The notes below the pieces were generated by a model. It was not told the DNA's origin. It worked only from the letters and a program-made list of their open reading frames with translations, and did no database searches. From contig JAFLJZ010000090.1 of NCBI GenBank assembly GCA_022712775.1, positions 1-6,505 of the forward strand: a stretch of DNA of 6,505 bases. The letters are read 5' to 3'. The stretch's first letter is position 1. The number at the start of each line of letters is the position of its first letter. Position numbers and translations under genes: made by a program. Positions 1-6,169 of this stretch are shown piece by piece. Source of the DNA: Sulfurimonas sp. (lineage in GTDB: Bacteria; Campylobacterota; Campylobacteria; Campylobacterales; Sulfurimonadaceae).

Positions 1-546
1 TAAATCATCATGTTTAAGTTGTTTTGGTAGTTGTTGGTTTGAGAAAATCACTAACTCATCATCTACCCATTCTCTATATACAATGTTTTCTTTGAAGATT
101 GGAGACTCTATTAATGCAATATCAATTTTTTTATCTTCAAGTTGTTGGATAATATCGCTTGAAAGTTCAACATTTAAAAACACTTCATTGTTGATTTTCT
201 TCTTGATATCAGCTAGGAATGTTGGAAGTATATAGTTACCGATTGTAAAAGAGGCACCCATAACAAAAGTAAAGTCTTTGTTGATGATTTTTAAAAGTTC
301 TTTTTCGCTACTTGTAATTGCTTTGTCTAGTTTTTGTGCGATTCTATAGAGGTCTTCTCCTTCTTTTGTTAACAAGATTCCGTTCTTTTTTCTCTCTACT
401 ATCTTTGTATCAAGGTAGTCTTCGATAAATTTAATTTGTTGTGTAACGGCAGGTTGTGATATTCCTAATTTGGCAGATGCTTTAGAAAAACTCTTCTCTT
501 TTATAACCATTAGAAAAGTTTGTAATTTAGCAAAATCTTTTAACAT
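1..546 (-). CDS. LysR-family transcriptional regulator, partial (N-terminal 182 residues)
   Basis: A minus-strand frame opens at the ATG complementary to 544-546 and runs without a stop to the left edge, so the C-terminal third or so is missing (family members are usually about 300 residues). Residues 4-67 form the winged helix-turn-helix of LysR regulators: FAKLQTFL, then KSFSKASAKLGISQPAVTQQI, with the recognition helix near residues 30-41 and the wing ending TKEGEDLY. A linker helix follows (about 68-90). The effector-binding domain begins near residue 93, with the GASFTIGNYILP signature at 97-108 and DIALIE further on, a pattern I associate with CysB/CysL-like members. AGGA lies 6 nt before the ATG. 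It is transcribed away from uvrD. LysR proteins often regulate a divergent neighbour or themselves, but a housekeeping helicase is an unlikely target; the real target is more likely beyond the left edge. The ligand cannot be told. Confidence 0.93.
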   Translation of the reverse strand, partial: MLKDFAKLQTFLMVIKEKSFSKASAKLGISQPAVTQQIKFIEDYLDTKIVERKKNGILLTKEGEDLYRIAQKLDKAITSSEKELLKIINKDFTFVMGASFTIGNYILPTFLADIKKKINNEVFLNVELSSDIIQQLEDKKIDIALIESPIFKENIVYREWVDDELVIFSNQQLPKQLKHDDL

Positions 547-590
547 AATAATTCCTATAAGTTCAATTGATAATAAAAGTATAACTCAGA

Positions 591-596
591 ATTATA
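591..596 (-). promoter_or_regulatory. Candidate -10 box for the LysR gene
   Basis: On the minus strand this reads TATAAT, about 45 nt before the regulator's start codon. It sits inside a 10-bp perfect palindrome (AATTATAATT, 590-599), which could also be part of an autoregulatory LysR site. A second, weaker candidate, TATACT, lies at 583-578 on the same strand. In such AT-rich DNA these matches are weak evidence, and no clear -35 box is seen. Confidence 0.35.
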
Positions 597-636
597 ATTA
601 AAGCAATAGTTTTGTAATAATTTATAAAATTTAGGT

Positions 637-642
637 TATAAT
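637..642 (+). promoter_or_regulatory. Candidate -10 box for the uvrD-led operon
   Basis: A perfect TATAAT lies 40 nt upstream of the uvrD start codon, preceded by AT-rich sequence and no recognisable -35 box. That fits Campylobacterota housekeeping promoters, which rely mainly on the -10 element. Transcription would start near 649-650, giving a leader of about 33 nt. It is the best plus-strand promoter candidate upstream of the uvrD-truB-csrA-ispE-lipoprotein gene run. Confidence 0.5.
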
Positions 643-682
643 ATACATAATTAACAAAAATAGTTACAAAAAGTAGTCCTAT

Positions 683-2731
683 ATGAATAAAATTTTTCAA
701 AATTTAAACGAATCACAATCAAATGCTGTAAAAAAGATAGAGGGACCAGTACTTATTTTAGCAGGAGCTGGTTCTGGTAAAACAACTACGATTATTTCTC
801 GTTTAGCGTATTTAATAAAAGAAGTTGGAATTCCACCTTCAAATACTCTAACCTTAACATTTACAAATAAGGCCGCTAAAGAGATGCGTGAGCGTTCACT
901 TGATATGATAGAAAATATTAATTACCCACCCCTCCTTTGTACCTTTCATAAATTTGGCTTACTATTTTTAAAATTTAACATTCATCTCTTAGGACGTAAA
1001 AATAATTTTGTTGTTATTGATACAGATGACAAAAAAAGAATCATTAAAAAAATAAACTCTGAACTTCCAACCCCTCTTATAGCGAGTGAAATATCACGCT
1101 ATAAAAACTCTTTAATGTTGCCAGATGAAGCATATAAACAAGCTGAGCTTTATAACTACCAGCAGATTGCTAAAGTGTATGATGAATATGAAAAATATCT
1201 TAATGAAAATAATCTTGTTGATTTTGATGATTTAATAGCACTTACCTTTAAACTGCTTGATGAAAACCCGGAGTTAGCAAAAACAACCTCACAAAAATAC
1301 CAGTACATTATGATTGATGAGTACCAAGATACAAATGAGTTACAACTCAAACTCATCCAAAAATTATGTACTTCGCATAATAATATTTGTGTTGTTGGAG
1401 ATGATGACCAAAGTATTTATGGTTGGCGTGGTGCGCATATACGAAATATTATGGAGTTTGATCAAGACTTTACTGGCTGTGAGGTTTTTAAACTTGAAAA
1501 AAATTATCGCTCTCGTACCCCGATTCTTAAGGTTGCAAATGCTTTAATAGAGCATAATCGTTCTCGTTTAGGTAAAAAACTAATTGCAACTCGTGGAAGT
1601 GGAGATGACGTTACAGTTCTTAACTCAAATGATGAAAATGAAGAAGCACGTAAAATCGCTGCTAAGATAAGCAAGCTTATGGAATCGGGTGTATCTGCAA
1701 ATGATATAGCGATTCTTTACCGTGTAAATGTTTTATCACGCTCTATAGAAGAAGGTTTAAACCGTTCAGGAATCTCATATAAACTTGTTGGTGGACAGCG
1801 TTTTTACGATAGAGCTGAGATTAAAGACTTAATCTCATATATACGAGTGGTTACAAACTTTCATGATGATTTTTCTTTTAAAAGAATTGTAAATAAGCCT
1901 AAACGTGGTTTAGGAAAAGCAAGTATAGAAAAGATTGAACTTGCAGCTCTGTCAAGCGAAAAATCTATTTTTGAGTTTATTAAAAAATCTTCTTTAGCAG
2001 AACTAGAAGCATTGGTAAGAAAAAAGAATGCTTCGACACTTAAAAAGTTTATAAAAAATATAGAAAAAGTATCTAAGGATGCGTCAGAATCCAGTTATGA
2101 GTTTATAGATACCTTAGAAGATACATTTCACTTAAAAGATATATATAAAGGGATGCAAGACGAGGAAGATAGAGTTCGAAATATGGATGAGTTTTATGGA
2201 TTGTTTCGTGATTTCGTGAAAAAGAGCCCCGCATCAGGGCTTGATGAATTTTTAAATGAACTTACACTTCAAAGTGAACAAGACCAAGTTGAGGGTGAAA
2301 GTATCTATATGATGAGTATTCATGCTTCGAAGGGTCTTGAGTTTGAACATGTTTTTCTCATAGGTTTGGAAGAAGGTTTCTTACCTTTAAATGGTGATGG
2401 AAGTGACTTAGAAGAGGAACGCCGTTTAGGATATGTTTCATTTACCCGAGCAAAAGAAACACTAACACTCTCTCATGCCTCAAGTAGATTCTACAAAGGT
2501 CGTAGAAGTGAGTTACAAAAAAGTAGATTTTTCAACGAAGCAGGATTATGTGAAGGCTCTTTAATCGTTGAAAAAAATACAGCCTTTAAAAAGGGTGATT
2601 TAGTACGACATAAAATCTTTGGAACAGGTCGTGTAACTGGTGTGAGTAAATCTGGCAGAGAGTTCAAGCTCAGTATAAATTTTGCAGGAAACAAAAAAGA
2701 GATTCTCGCTTCTTTTATAGAAAGGTTATAG
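683..2731 (+). CDS. uvrD: UvrD/Rep/PcrA-type superfamily 1 DNA helicase
   Basis: ATP-dependent 3'-5' DNA helicase/translocase of superfamily 1A, acting in DNA repair, replication restart or clearing of recombination and transcription complexes. The helicase motifs appear in order: Q-motif glutamine at Q12, Walker A AGAGSGKT (27-34), motif Ia TFTNKAAKEM (59-68), Walker B IDEYQDT (211-217), motif III VVGDDDQSIYGWRG (237-250), motif IV LEKNYRS (271-277), motif V MSIHASKGLEFEHVFL (544-559) and motif VI EERRLGYVSFTRAKE (578-592). Residues from about 635 to the end (KKGDLVRHKIFGTGRV and following) form a Tudor-like tail as in UvrD and PcrA, where it can contact RNA polymerase. At 682 residues the length is normal for the family. 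The start is supported by the LNESQSNAV/GPVLILAGAGSGKT alignment with relatives, although only a poor ribosome-binding site (AAAAAG at 668-673) is visible. First gene of the plus-strand operon, 2 nt before truB. Whether it is the orthologue of UvrD, PcrA or Rep cannot be settled from this sequence; the C. jejuni counterpart is, as I recall, annotated as a Rep-like helicase. Confidence 0.96.
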   Translation: MNKIFQNLNESQSNAVKKIEGPVLILAGAGSGKTTTIISRLAYLIKEVGIPPSNTLTLTFTNKAAKEMRERSLDMIENINYPPLLCTFHKFGLLFLKFNIHLLGRKNNFVVIDTDDKKRIIKKINSELPTPLIASEISRYKNSLMLPDEAYKQAELYNYQQIAKVYDEYEKYLNENNLVDFDDLIALTFKLLDENPELAKTTSQKYQYIMIDEYQDTNELQLKLIQKLCTSHNNICVVGDDDQSIYGWRGAHIRNIMEFDQDFTGCEVFKLEKNYRSRTPILKVANALIEHNRSRLGKKLIATRGSGDDVTVLNSNDENEEARKIAAKISKLMESGVSANDIAILYRVNVLSRSIEEGLNRSGISYKLVGGQRFYDRAEIKDLISYIRVVTNFHDDFSFKRIVNKPKRGLGKASIEKIELAALSSEKSIFEFIKKSSLAELEALVRKKNASTLKKFIKNIEKVSKDASESSYEFIDTLEDTFHLKDIYKGMQDEEDRVRNMDEFYGLFRDFVKKSPASGLDEFLNELTLQSEQDQVEGESIYMMSIHASKGLEFEHVFLIGLEEGFLPLNGDGSDLEEERRLGYVSFTRAKETLTLSHASSRFYKGRRSELQKSRFFNEAGLCEGSLIVEKNTAFKKGDLVRHKIFGTGRVTGVSKSGREFKLSINFAGNKKEILASFIERL

Positions 2732-2733
2732 AC

Positions 2734-3567
2734 GTGCATTCAGCGAATAGATTATTCGTAGCTTACAAACCAACTGGGATGAGTTCAAATATTTATCTCT
2801 CTAAGCTCAAACGCAAGTACAAGAATAAAAAAGCAGGTTTTACAGGTACGCTTGACCCTTTTGCTAAGGGTGTACTTATCATCGGTATGGGTTCGCATAC
2901 AAAGCTTTTTCGCTTTTTGGATAAGACCCCAAAATCCTACCGAGCTACTTTATGGTTAGGAGCTAACTCCGATTCTTTAGATACAGAGATGATAACACAG
3001 GTAGATATTTTGGATGAACTCGAAGATTCTAAGGTCAAAGAAGCAGTAGAATTATTACAAGGTGATTTAGAATACGAGCCACCTATTTTTAGTGCAAAGC
3101 GTATTAACGGAAAAAGAGCCTATGATTTAGCAAGGGCTGGAGTGGAATTTTCACTCAACAAAATAAACTCAACTATCCATGAGATTAAGCTTATTCATTA
3201 TGTACATCCCTTTGTGACATTTGAAGCTACTGTTTCAGAGGGGACATACATTCGTTCTCTTGGTAGAATCATAGCACAGAGATTAGGAGTTGAGTTTGGG
3301 AGTTTAAGTGCCTTAGAGCGATTAAACGAGGGAAAATTTGTGTATGAAAATGAAAAAGTACTTGATATTAAAAAATCGCTCAATATTCCTTTGAATTTTT
3401 ACACAGGAGAGAGTGAAAATATCAAATATGGAAGAGTTCTTGCTATAGAAGATTTAAAGATAAAAGAAAATGGAACATATTGGCTTGATAACGGGGATAA
3501 TATTTCTATAATAACACTACAAGATAATACAGTAAACTATGAATTAGGCAGGATAGACACATGTTAG
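2734..3567 (+). CDS. truB: tRNA pseudouridine(55) synthase
   Basis: Converts U55 in the T-loop of tRNAs to pseudouridine. The catalytic aspartate is D41 in GFTGTLDPFAKGVLIIGMG (35-53). The other TruB landmarks are present: an N-terminal YKPTGMSS (11-18), the conserved KSYRA tyrosine (Y69), PPIFSAKRINGKRAYDLARAG (116-136) and SEGTYIRSLGRIIAQRLG (168-185). A short C-terminal domain (about 210-277) follows. The 277-residue length is typical of the shorter TruB form. The start is a GTG; it lies 8 nt after AAAGG (2721-2725) and gives the expected N-terminus, whereas the next ATG (2779) would remove the conserved YKP segment. The GTG lies 2 nt past the uvrD stop, so translation is probably coupled. 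The last codons overlap csrA. Confidence 0.96.
   Translation: MHSANRLFVAYKPTGMSSNIYLSKLKRKYKNKKAGFTGTLDPFAKGVLIIGMGSHTKLFRFLDKTPKSYRATLWLGANSDSLDTEMITQVDILDELEDSKVKEAVELLQGDLEYEPPIFSAKRINGKRAYDLARAGVEFSLNKINSTIHEIKLIHYVHPFVTFEATVSEGTYIRSLGRIIAQRLGVEFGSLSALERLNEGKFVYENEKVLDIKKSLNIPLNFYTGESENIKYGRVLAIEDLKIKENGTYWLDNGDNISIITLQDNTVNYELGRIDTC
3547..3560 (+). promoter_or_regulatory. csrA ribosome-binding site with a GGA core (possible CsrA self-binding site)
   Basis: The bases just before the csrA ATG read GGCAGGATAGACAC. The AGGAT part serves as Shine-Dalgarno at about 7 nt spacing and also fits the ARGGAT core of CsrA target sites. CsrA represses its own translation in E. coli through such sites. 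Here no flanking hairpin that would present the GGA in a loop is obvious, so autoregulation is inference while the ribosome-binding role is well supported. Confidence 0.45.
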
Positions 3568-3791
3568 TACTCGCTAGAAAACTAGATGAATCAATAGTCA
3601 TTGGGAACGATATAACAATCAAGGTTATATCTATAGAAAAAGGTATTGTGAAGTTTGGTATAGATGCCCCGCGCGATGTAAGTATCATGAGAAGTGAACT
3701 TTTAGAAGATGTAAAAGAAGCAAATATTGCAGCATCTAAGAATGTTGATAAAGATACGCTAAATCAATTAAGTAAACTTATCGGAAAATAA
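3561..3791 (+). CDS. csrA: Carbon storage regulator, RNA-binding translational regulator
   Basis: A small dimeric RNA-binding protein that usually represses translation by binding GGA motifs near ribosome-binding sites; in Campylobacterota it controls flagellin and other motility genes. The sequence begins MLVLARKLDESIVIG, continues through KFGIDAPRDVSIMRSELL, and keeps the RNA-contact residues L4, R6 and R44. Position 43, His in E. coli, is Met here. At 76 residues it is longer than the 61-residue E. coli protein; the added C-terminal helix (about 50-76) matches the class that binds the flagellar antagonist FliW (known from Bacillus and Campylobacter). The ATG lies inside the end of truB (ATGTTAG, where TAG is the truB stop), a 7-nt overlap indicating translational coupling. 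CAGGA at 3549-3553 is the ribosome-binding site and itself contains a GGA. Confidence 0.96.
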   Translation: MLVLARKLDESIVIGNDITIKVISIEKGIVKFGIDAPRDVSIMRSELLEDVKEANIAASKNVDKDTLNQLSKLIGK

Positions 3792-3799
3792 AGAGAATC

Positions 3800-4588
3800 A
3801 TGAAAGTATATAAGGCGTATGCTAAAGTCAATATATTTTTAAAAATCACTGGTTTACGCGGTGACTACCATGAAATTATCTCAAGGTTTATGCGTGTAAA
3901 TACACTGTATGATGAACTTTGTTTTGTAAATAAAGATGAATACGATGTAAAATCTGAGAGTTTTTGTATTTTAGGTGATTTTTCATGTACTACAGAACAA
4001 AACACTATTTATAAAGCATACTTTGCATTAAAAAAAGCTACAGAATCACAAGCCCTAGAACAACTTATGCGTACACATGGTGTAAAGGTCGAAAAAAATA
4101 TTCCAGCCTTTGCAGGTTTAGGTGGTGGAAGTTCTGATGCAGCGACCTATCTTAAAATGTGTAACGAAGTACTCCATTTAGGTCTTAGTTTAAATGAACT
4201 AGCAACTATAGGTTTAGAAGTAGGTGCGGATGTTCCATTTTTCATCTATGGATACGATAGTGCAAATGTAAGTGGAATCGGCGAAGTGGTAGAAGAGTTC
4301 AAAGAAGAGTGTTTAGACTTTGAAGTATTTACTCCAAAAGTAGAAATAAGCACCCCAAAAGTGTACCAAACATACAGAGCAGATTTTTATAACCCAATAG
4401 ACGGATTTAAAACACAAGAACTCAAAGATACATTTTCCAAAGATATATTACAAACGATGGATACAACTGAAGCAAACGACTTGTTCGCCCCTGCAATGCA
4501 AGAGTACCATGATTTAAAAGAGAACTACGAACAAGGCTGGCACTTTAGTGGGAGTGGTAGCAGTTTTTTTAGGGTTAAAGAAGATTAG
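3800..4588 (+). CDS. ispE: 4-diphosphocytidyl-2-C-methyl-D-erythritol kinase
   Basis: A GHMP-superfamily kinase that phosphorylates CDP-methylerythritol using ATP, the fourth step of the MEP (non-mevalonate) route to isoprenoid precursors; cytosolic. Visible features are the N-terminal YAKVNIFLKI with the likely catalytic K9, the ATP-binding glycine-rich loop PAFAGLGGGSSDAATYL (102-118), GADVPFF with the likely catalytic D144 (142-148), and the C-terminal GHMP motif FSGSGSSFF (249-257). The 262-residue length is at the short end of the family, as usual in Campylobacterota. It starts 8 nt after the csrA stop, with a weak AAAGAGA ribosome-binding site, and ends 11 nt before the lipoprotein gene. 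It has no pathway link to its neighbours; their grouping looks like an old operon of unrelated housekeeping functions. Confidence 0.95.
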   Translation: MKVYKAYAKVNIFLKITGLRGDYHEIISRFMRVNTLYDELCFVNKDEYDVKSESFCILGDFSCTTEQNTIYKAYFALKKATESQALEQLMRTHGVKVEKNIPAFAGLGGGSSDAATYLKMCNEVLHLGLSLNELATIGLEVGADVPFFIYGYDSANVSGIGEVVEEFKEECLDFEVFTPKVEISTPKVYQTYRADFYNPIDGFKTQELKDTFSKDILQTMDTTEANDLFAPAMQEYHDLKENYEQGWHFSGSGSSFFRVKED

Positions 4589-4599
4589 ATGGAGTTAAT

Positions 4600-5199
4600 A
4601 TGAAGAAAATATTATCAAGTACAGCATTATTTTTTATGCTTGTATTATCAAGTGGTTGCAGCACTAAAGTCGTGAATGTAGTGGATAATATACATACATT
4701 ATCTCATGTATGTATTCAAAATAATCCTAAGGTCATAGTGACTGAGTTTGTTCCTGTAATAGAAAATGTATTTAATGATTGGGGAATATCTACAGAAGTA
4801 TACAATGGTAATACATTACCAAATGATTGTCTTGTTGATATGAAATACACAGCTCTTCGTTCATGGGATATTACACCTTATTTATCACACGCTGAAATTA
4901 CTTTATATAAAGAGCGACAAAAAATAGGTTATGCAGAGTATCATTTAACAGGTGGAGGTGGTTTTGACCTCAGTAAATGGGCAAGTGTAGAAAGTAAAAT
5001 GAAACCAATTATAGAAGAGTTATTAGCATCGCAAAGTAAAAAGACAATGGCTCCATCACCTAAAGCAACTATACAAAAAGTAGAAGTCAAAGATAATGTA
5101 AATGAGAAGTTTACAAAACTTAAAAAACTATATGAAGATGCTTTAATTACTGATGCTGAGTACGATAAAAAGAGAAAAGAATTATTAGATAAAATGTAA
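4600..5199 (+). CDS. Lipoprotein with C-terminal SHOCT domain, Sbal_3080-like
   Basis: The N-terminus is a lipoprotein signal peptide: MKK, a hydrophobic stretch (4-17) and a lipobox LSSGC with the acylated cysteine at C20. No aspartate follows the cysteine (Ser21), which favours outer-membrane sorting by the E. coli rule. The main domain (about 30-143) has VCIQNNPKV, two cysteines (C38, C77) that could form a disulfide, SWDITPYLSHAEITL (88-102) and a GGGG turn followed by DLSKW (118-127). This resembles the uncharacterised Sbal_3080-type lipoprotein family, an assignment made from memory and tentative. A low-complexity linker (about 144-165) leads to residues 169-199, whose KLKKLYEDALITDAEYDKKRKELL fragments match a SHOCT helical hairpin, a small module common at the ends of membrane and phage-linked proteins. 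GGAG at 4591-4594 is a good ribosome-binding site 5 nt before the ATG. It lies 11 nt after ispE and is probably cotranscribed. Function unknown. Confidence 0.88.
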   Translation: MKKILSSTALFFMLVLSSGCSTKVVNVVDNIHTLSHVCIQNNPKVIVTEFVPVIENVFNDWGISTEVYNGNTLPNDCLVDMKYTALRSWDITPYLSHAEITLYKERQKIGYAEYHLTGGGGFDLSKWASVESKMKPIIEELLASQSKKTMAPSPKATIQKVEVKDNVNEKFTKLKKLYEDALITDAEYDKKRKELLDKM

Positions 5200-5224
5200 T
5201 TAATTGGTGGGAAATAGAAAAGAC

Positions 5225-5242
5225 ACAAGAAAGTAATCTTGT
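5225..5242. repeat. Small inverted repeat between lipoprotein gene and dinD
   Basis: ACAAGA (5225-5230) and TCTTGT (5237-5242) are perfect reverse complements around a 6-nt spacer. The stem has only two G-C pairs and no T-run follows, so it is a poor intrinsic terminator; an operator half-site pair or a mere chance match in AT-rich DNA are alternatives. It lies 25 nt past the lipoprotein stop and just upstream of the dinD promoter candidate. Confidence 0.3.
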
Positions 5243-5264
5243 ATTATTACAAATTGTCATATAT

Positions 5265-5270
5265 TATAAT
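5265..5270 (+). promoter_or_regulatory. Candidate -10 box for dinD
   Basis: A perfect TATAAT lies 42 nt upstream of the dinD ATG; transcription starting near 5277 would leave a leader of about 36 nt containing the AAAGG ribosome-binding site (5301-5305). A second box, TATAAA at 5292-5297 in a TTAGTATAAAT context, is an alternative but would place the start almost on the ribosome-binding site. No CTGT-N8-ACAG LexA-type operator is visible in 5200-5312. Confidence 0.45.
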
Positions 5271-5312
5271 CAAACTCTCTAAATGTGTTAGTATAAATAA
5301 AAAGGCTTAATT

Positions 5313-6155
5313 ATGACTGCTAGCACTATTCAAACCCTAACTTCCGACTTTGAATCATTTGTAAATGAAACTGATGAAAATATTGAATTTTGGTTAGCTA
5401 GGGATTTACAACATCTTTTAGGTTACTCAAAATGGGATAATTTTAAAAATGTACTTTTTAAAGCTAAAACAGCTTGTGAGGTTAGCGGACATGGGATAGA
5501 TAATCATTTTGCTGAAGTCGGGAAAACGATAGAATTACCGAAAGGGGCTATAAGAGAAGTAGATGATTTAATTCTAACAAGATTTGCTTGTTATCTTATC
5601 GCACAGAATGGAGATAGTAAAAAAGAGCAAATAGCTTTTGCTCAAACATATTTTGCTATACAAACTAGAAAAGCAGAACTTATCGAACAAAGAATGTTAG
5701 AATCTGAAAGAGTTCAAGCGAGACAAAAGTTAGGACAAACAGAGAAAGAGCTCTCGGAAGTAATCTATGAACAAACTGGTGGAAATGAAAACTTTGGGAT
5801 TATACGAAGTAAAGGGGATAAAGCACTCTTTAATCATACAACAGCACAAATGAAAGTTAAGTATAAAATCAAAGATACAAAACCTTTGGCTGATTTTATG
5901 CCAACAATATTACTCAAAGCCAAAGATTTTGCAACAGAAATAACAATACATAATGCAAGAGAAAATAACATGAAAACTCAAGGTAAAATCTCAGATGAAC
6001 ATGTAACTAATAATAAAACAGTAAGAAACACTCTTATATCTCGTGGTATAACACCTGAAGACCTTCCTCCTCAAGATGATGTTAAAAAAGTAGAGAGAAA
6101 ATTAAATACCGATAATAAGAAAGCTTTAAAAAGCGTAGACAAACTTAATAAATAA
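5313..6155 (+). CDS. dinD: DNA damage-inducible protein D (DinD family)
   Basis: A full-length homologue of E. coli DinD, which is SOS-induced and reported to inhibit RecA filament activities. At 280 residues it matches the E. coli length (about 274). Shared landmarks are WLARDLQHLLGYSKWDNF (27-44), KAKTACEVSGHGIDNHF (50-66), a segment LTRFACYLIAQNGD (88-101) and AQTYFAIQTRKAEL (110-123). A charged helical middle (about 124-155) follows, then GFGII/KG-type contacts near 161-169 and a very basic tail (258-280). The N-terminal part resembles the BRO-N fold used by phage antirepressors. AAAGG 7 nt before the ATG supports the start. It has its own promoter candidate and a 113-nt gap from the lipoprotein gene, so it is probably a separate unit. 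Its base composition looks like that of its neighbours, so any transfer is not recent by that measure. Its role outside LexA-containing bacteria is unknown. Confidence 0.94.
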   Translation: MTASTIQTLTSDFESFVNETDENIEFWLARDLQHLLGYSKWDNFKNVLFKAKTACEVSGHGIDNHFAEVGKTIELPKGAIREVDDLILTRFACYLIAQNGDSKKEQIAFAQTYFAIQTRKAELIEQRMLESERVQARQKLGQTEKELSEVIYEQTGGNENFGIIRSKGDKALFNHTTAQMKVKYKIKDTKPLADFMPTILLKAKDFATEITIHNARENNMKTQGKISDEHVTNNKTVRNTLISRGITPEDLPPQDDVKKVERKLNTDNKKALKSVDKLNK

Positions 6156-6163
6156 AATACAGA

Positions 6164-6169
6164 TATAAT
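6164..6169 (+). promoter_or_regulatory. Candidate -10 box for smpB
   Basis: A perfect TATAAT lies in the 37-nt gap after dinD, 23 nt before the smpB ATG. A start near 6176 would give a leader of about 17 nt that still includes the AAAGGA ribosome-binding site (6181-6186). It would let smpB be expressed independently of the dinD insertion. Confidence 0.45.

Noticed and set aside
1156..1356. A 66-codon minus-strand open frame within uvrD
   Set aside because: It is antisense to conserved helicase sequence, rich in Ser/Tyr/Phe as expected for the reverse of AT-rich coding DNA, and has no supporting signals.
1314..1547. A 77-codon open frame on the plus strand within uvrD
   Set aside because: It is out of frame over the helicase Walker B and motif III-IV region, has no ribosome-binding site and its translation resembles no family; it is a by-product of the real coding frame.
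2491..2739. An 82-codon minus-strand frame spanning the uvrD end and truB start
   Set aside because: It is antisense to the well-supported Tudor-like tail; there is no promoter or ribosome-binding site and no recognisable domain.
3198..3688. Two short minus-strand frames (3198-3383 and 3506-3688) opposite truB and csrA
   Set aside because: Both lie opposite strongly conserved genes and show no family likeness or translation signals.
4941..5228. A 95-codon minus-strand frame opposite the lipoprotein gene
   Set aside because: Its sequence is Ser/Leu/Phe-rich, the usual mirror of Lys/Glu-rich coding DNA; the opposite strand has a clear lipobox and SHOCT-like tail, so this frame is not a gene.
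5225..5242. Reading the inverted repeat as an intrinsic terminator of the ispE-lipoprotein operon
   Set aside because: The stem has only two G-C pairs and is not followed by a T-run, so termination here cannot be supported.
5313..6155. DinD as a toxin, antirepressor or defence gene
   Set aside because: The BRO-N-like N-terminus makes a regulatory role conceivable, but the full-length match to DinD is stronger and no partner gene of a toxin-antitoxin or defence system is next to it.
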